This document shows positions 63,594 through 64,000 of a stretch of 64,000 nt of DNA, piece by piece. This DNA is from JBMNFB01 sp050949085. GTDB taxonomy: Bacteria; Bacillota; UBA994; UBA5500. A program made the position numbers and the translations under genes. The notes under the pieces are model-generated. The model worked only from the letters and a program-made list of their open reading frames with translations. It searched no databases and was not told the DNA's origin. Position 1 is the stretch's first letter. Each line of letters starts with the position of its first letter. Where the stretch lies: NCBI GenBank assembly GCA_050949085.1, contig JBMNFB010000009.1:372001-436000 (forward strand), written 5' to 3'.

Positions 63594-64000
63594 CTACATC
63601 TGCTCTGGAGCAGCAATCCCCAACAGCCCCAGTCCTTTCTTCAGCACCAGGGCGACGGCCTCCACAAGAGCCAGGCGCGCTGCCTCCACATGACTAGCTT
63701 CCCCAATAATCCTGCATTCGTGGTAGAAGTGATTGAAGGCCTGGGCCAGATCCAGCAGGTAGCGCGACATGGTCGAGGGTTCATAGGCCAGCGCCGCCTT
63801 CTCCACCGTCTCCGGGAAGAGGCTGAGCTGCTTGAGCACCCGCTGGGCCGGAGCATCGGTAAGGCCGGCCAGGTCGGCCGGCAGCTGGGCCGGCGCCACT
63901 GCCCGCCGCAATACCGAGCGGCAGCGCGCATGCGTATACTGCAGATACGGTCCGGTTTCGCCGTCAAAATTGAGCACTTCATTCCAGTCAAAAATGATGT
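63594..64000 (-). CDS. argS: arginyl-tRNA synthetase, C-terminal part
   Basis: About 135 residues of the C-terminal end; the gene continues past the window edge. IIFDWNEVLNFDGETGPYLQ then YTHAR is the ArgS pattern at the end of the catalytic domain. The DALR anticodon-binding domain follows and ends in APEQM. The Met end (PxxM) is typical of ArgS. Confidence 0.93.
   Translation of the reverse strand, partial: IIFDWNEVLNFDGETGPYLQYTHARCRSVLRRAVAPAQLPADLAGLTDAPAQRVLKQLSLFPETVEKAALAYEPSTMSRYLLDLAQAFNHFYHECRIIGEASHVEAARLALVEAVALVLKKGLGLLGIAAPEQM

Overview
The window reads as GC-rich chromosomal DNA from an endospore-forming, Gram-positive-type bacterium of the Bacillota, most likely a clostridial or peptococcal lineage. 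Support comes from spoVT (with a sigma-G-like promoter), spoVB, spoVG, abrB, sigH, veg, disA, the ctsR-mcsA-mcsB-clpC operon, Mini-III RNase, a T-box leader and an L10 leader. EF-Tu carries a four-cysteine insertion. Almost every gene is on the minus strand, and gene order follows the origin-proximal housekeeping region of spore-formers. Class and genus cannot be fixed from sequence reading alone.

Layout. 1-23200: spoVB (cut by the left edge), spoVT, a PrsA-like foldase, mfd, pth, ctc, glmU and spoVG; then a stress-protein gene (plus strand), purR, a nucleotidyltransferase, a GntR regulator, ispE, a cyanophycin pair (cphA, cphB), veg, rsmA, tatD and metG behind a T-box. 23235-30800: abrB (plus strand) converges on the rplL end of the secE-nusG-rplK-rplA-rplJ-rplL block; rpmG, tuf (with an apparent one-base frameshift), five tRNA genes, sigH and rlmB lie upstream. 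30836-43160: thyX, mrnC, ispF, ispD, a PIN/TRAM membrane protein, carD, a small plus-strand gene, disA, radA, clpC, mcsB, mcsA and ctsR. 43811-48333: an EF-G-like factor, guaB and an unassigned gene. 48609-55125: a full rRNA operon (16S, 23S, 5S). 55199-64000: greA, an orphan gene, dusB, tRNA-Pro, a Cys-rich redox-type protein, murB, an M24 peptidase, a sensor kinase and response regulator pair, a Nudix hydrolase, a tiny ORF and argS (cut by the right edge).

The most unusual part is the rRNA operon. The 16S gene has an insertion in the V1 region. The 23S gene has three hairpin-bounded insertions: helix 45, with a decayed S23-type ORF; the helix 68 tip, with an intact 83-residue GIY-YIG nuclease ORF; and the helix 98 tip, non-coding. 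The helix 68 and helix 98 insertions end in the same 14-base inverted repeat, so they look like two members of one small element family, one of which encodes a nuclease.

Two dispersed structured repeats also recur. R1 is a unit of about 70 bases with two hairpins. It appears near 10.85 kb, twice among the tRNA genes, as a tandem array of exact 68-base period between radA and disA, and in the 16S-23S spacer; its stems change in a compensatory way. R2 is a long imperfect hairpin of about 300 bases found at 11.0 kb and again between the metG T-box and the metG start codon.
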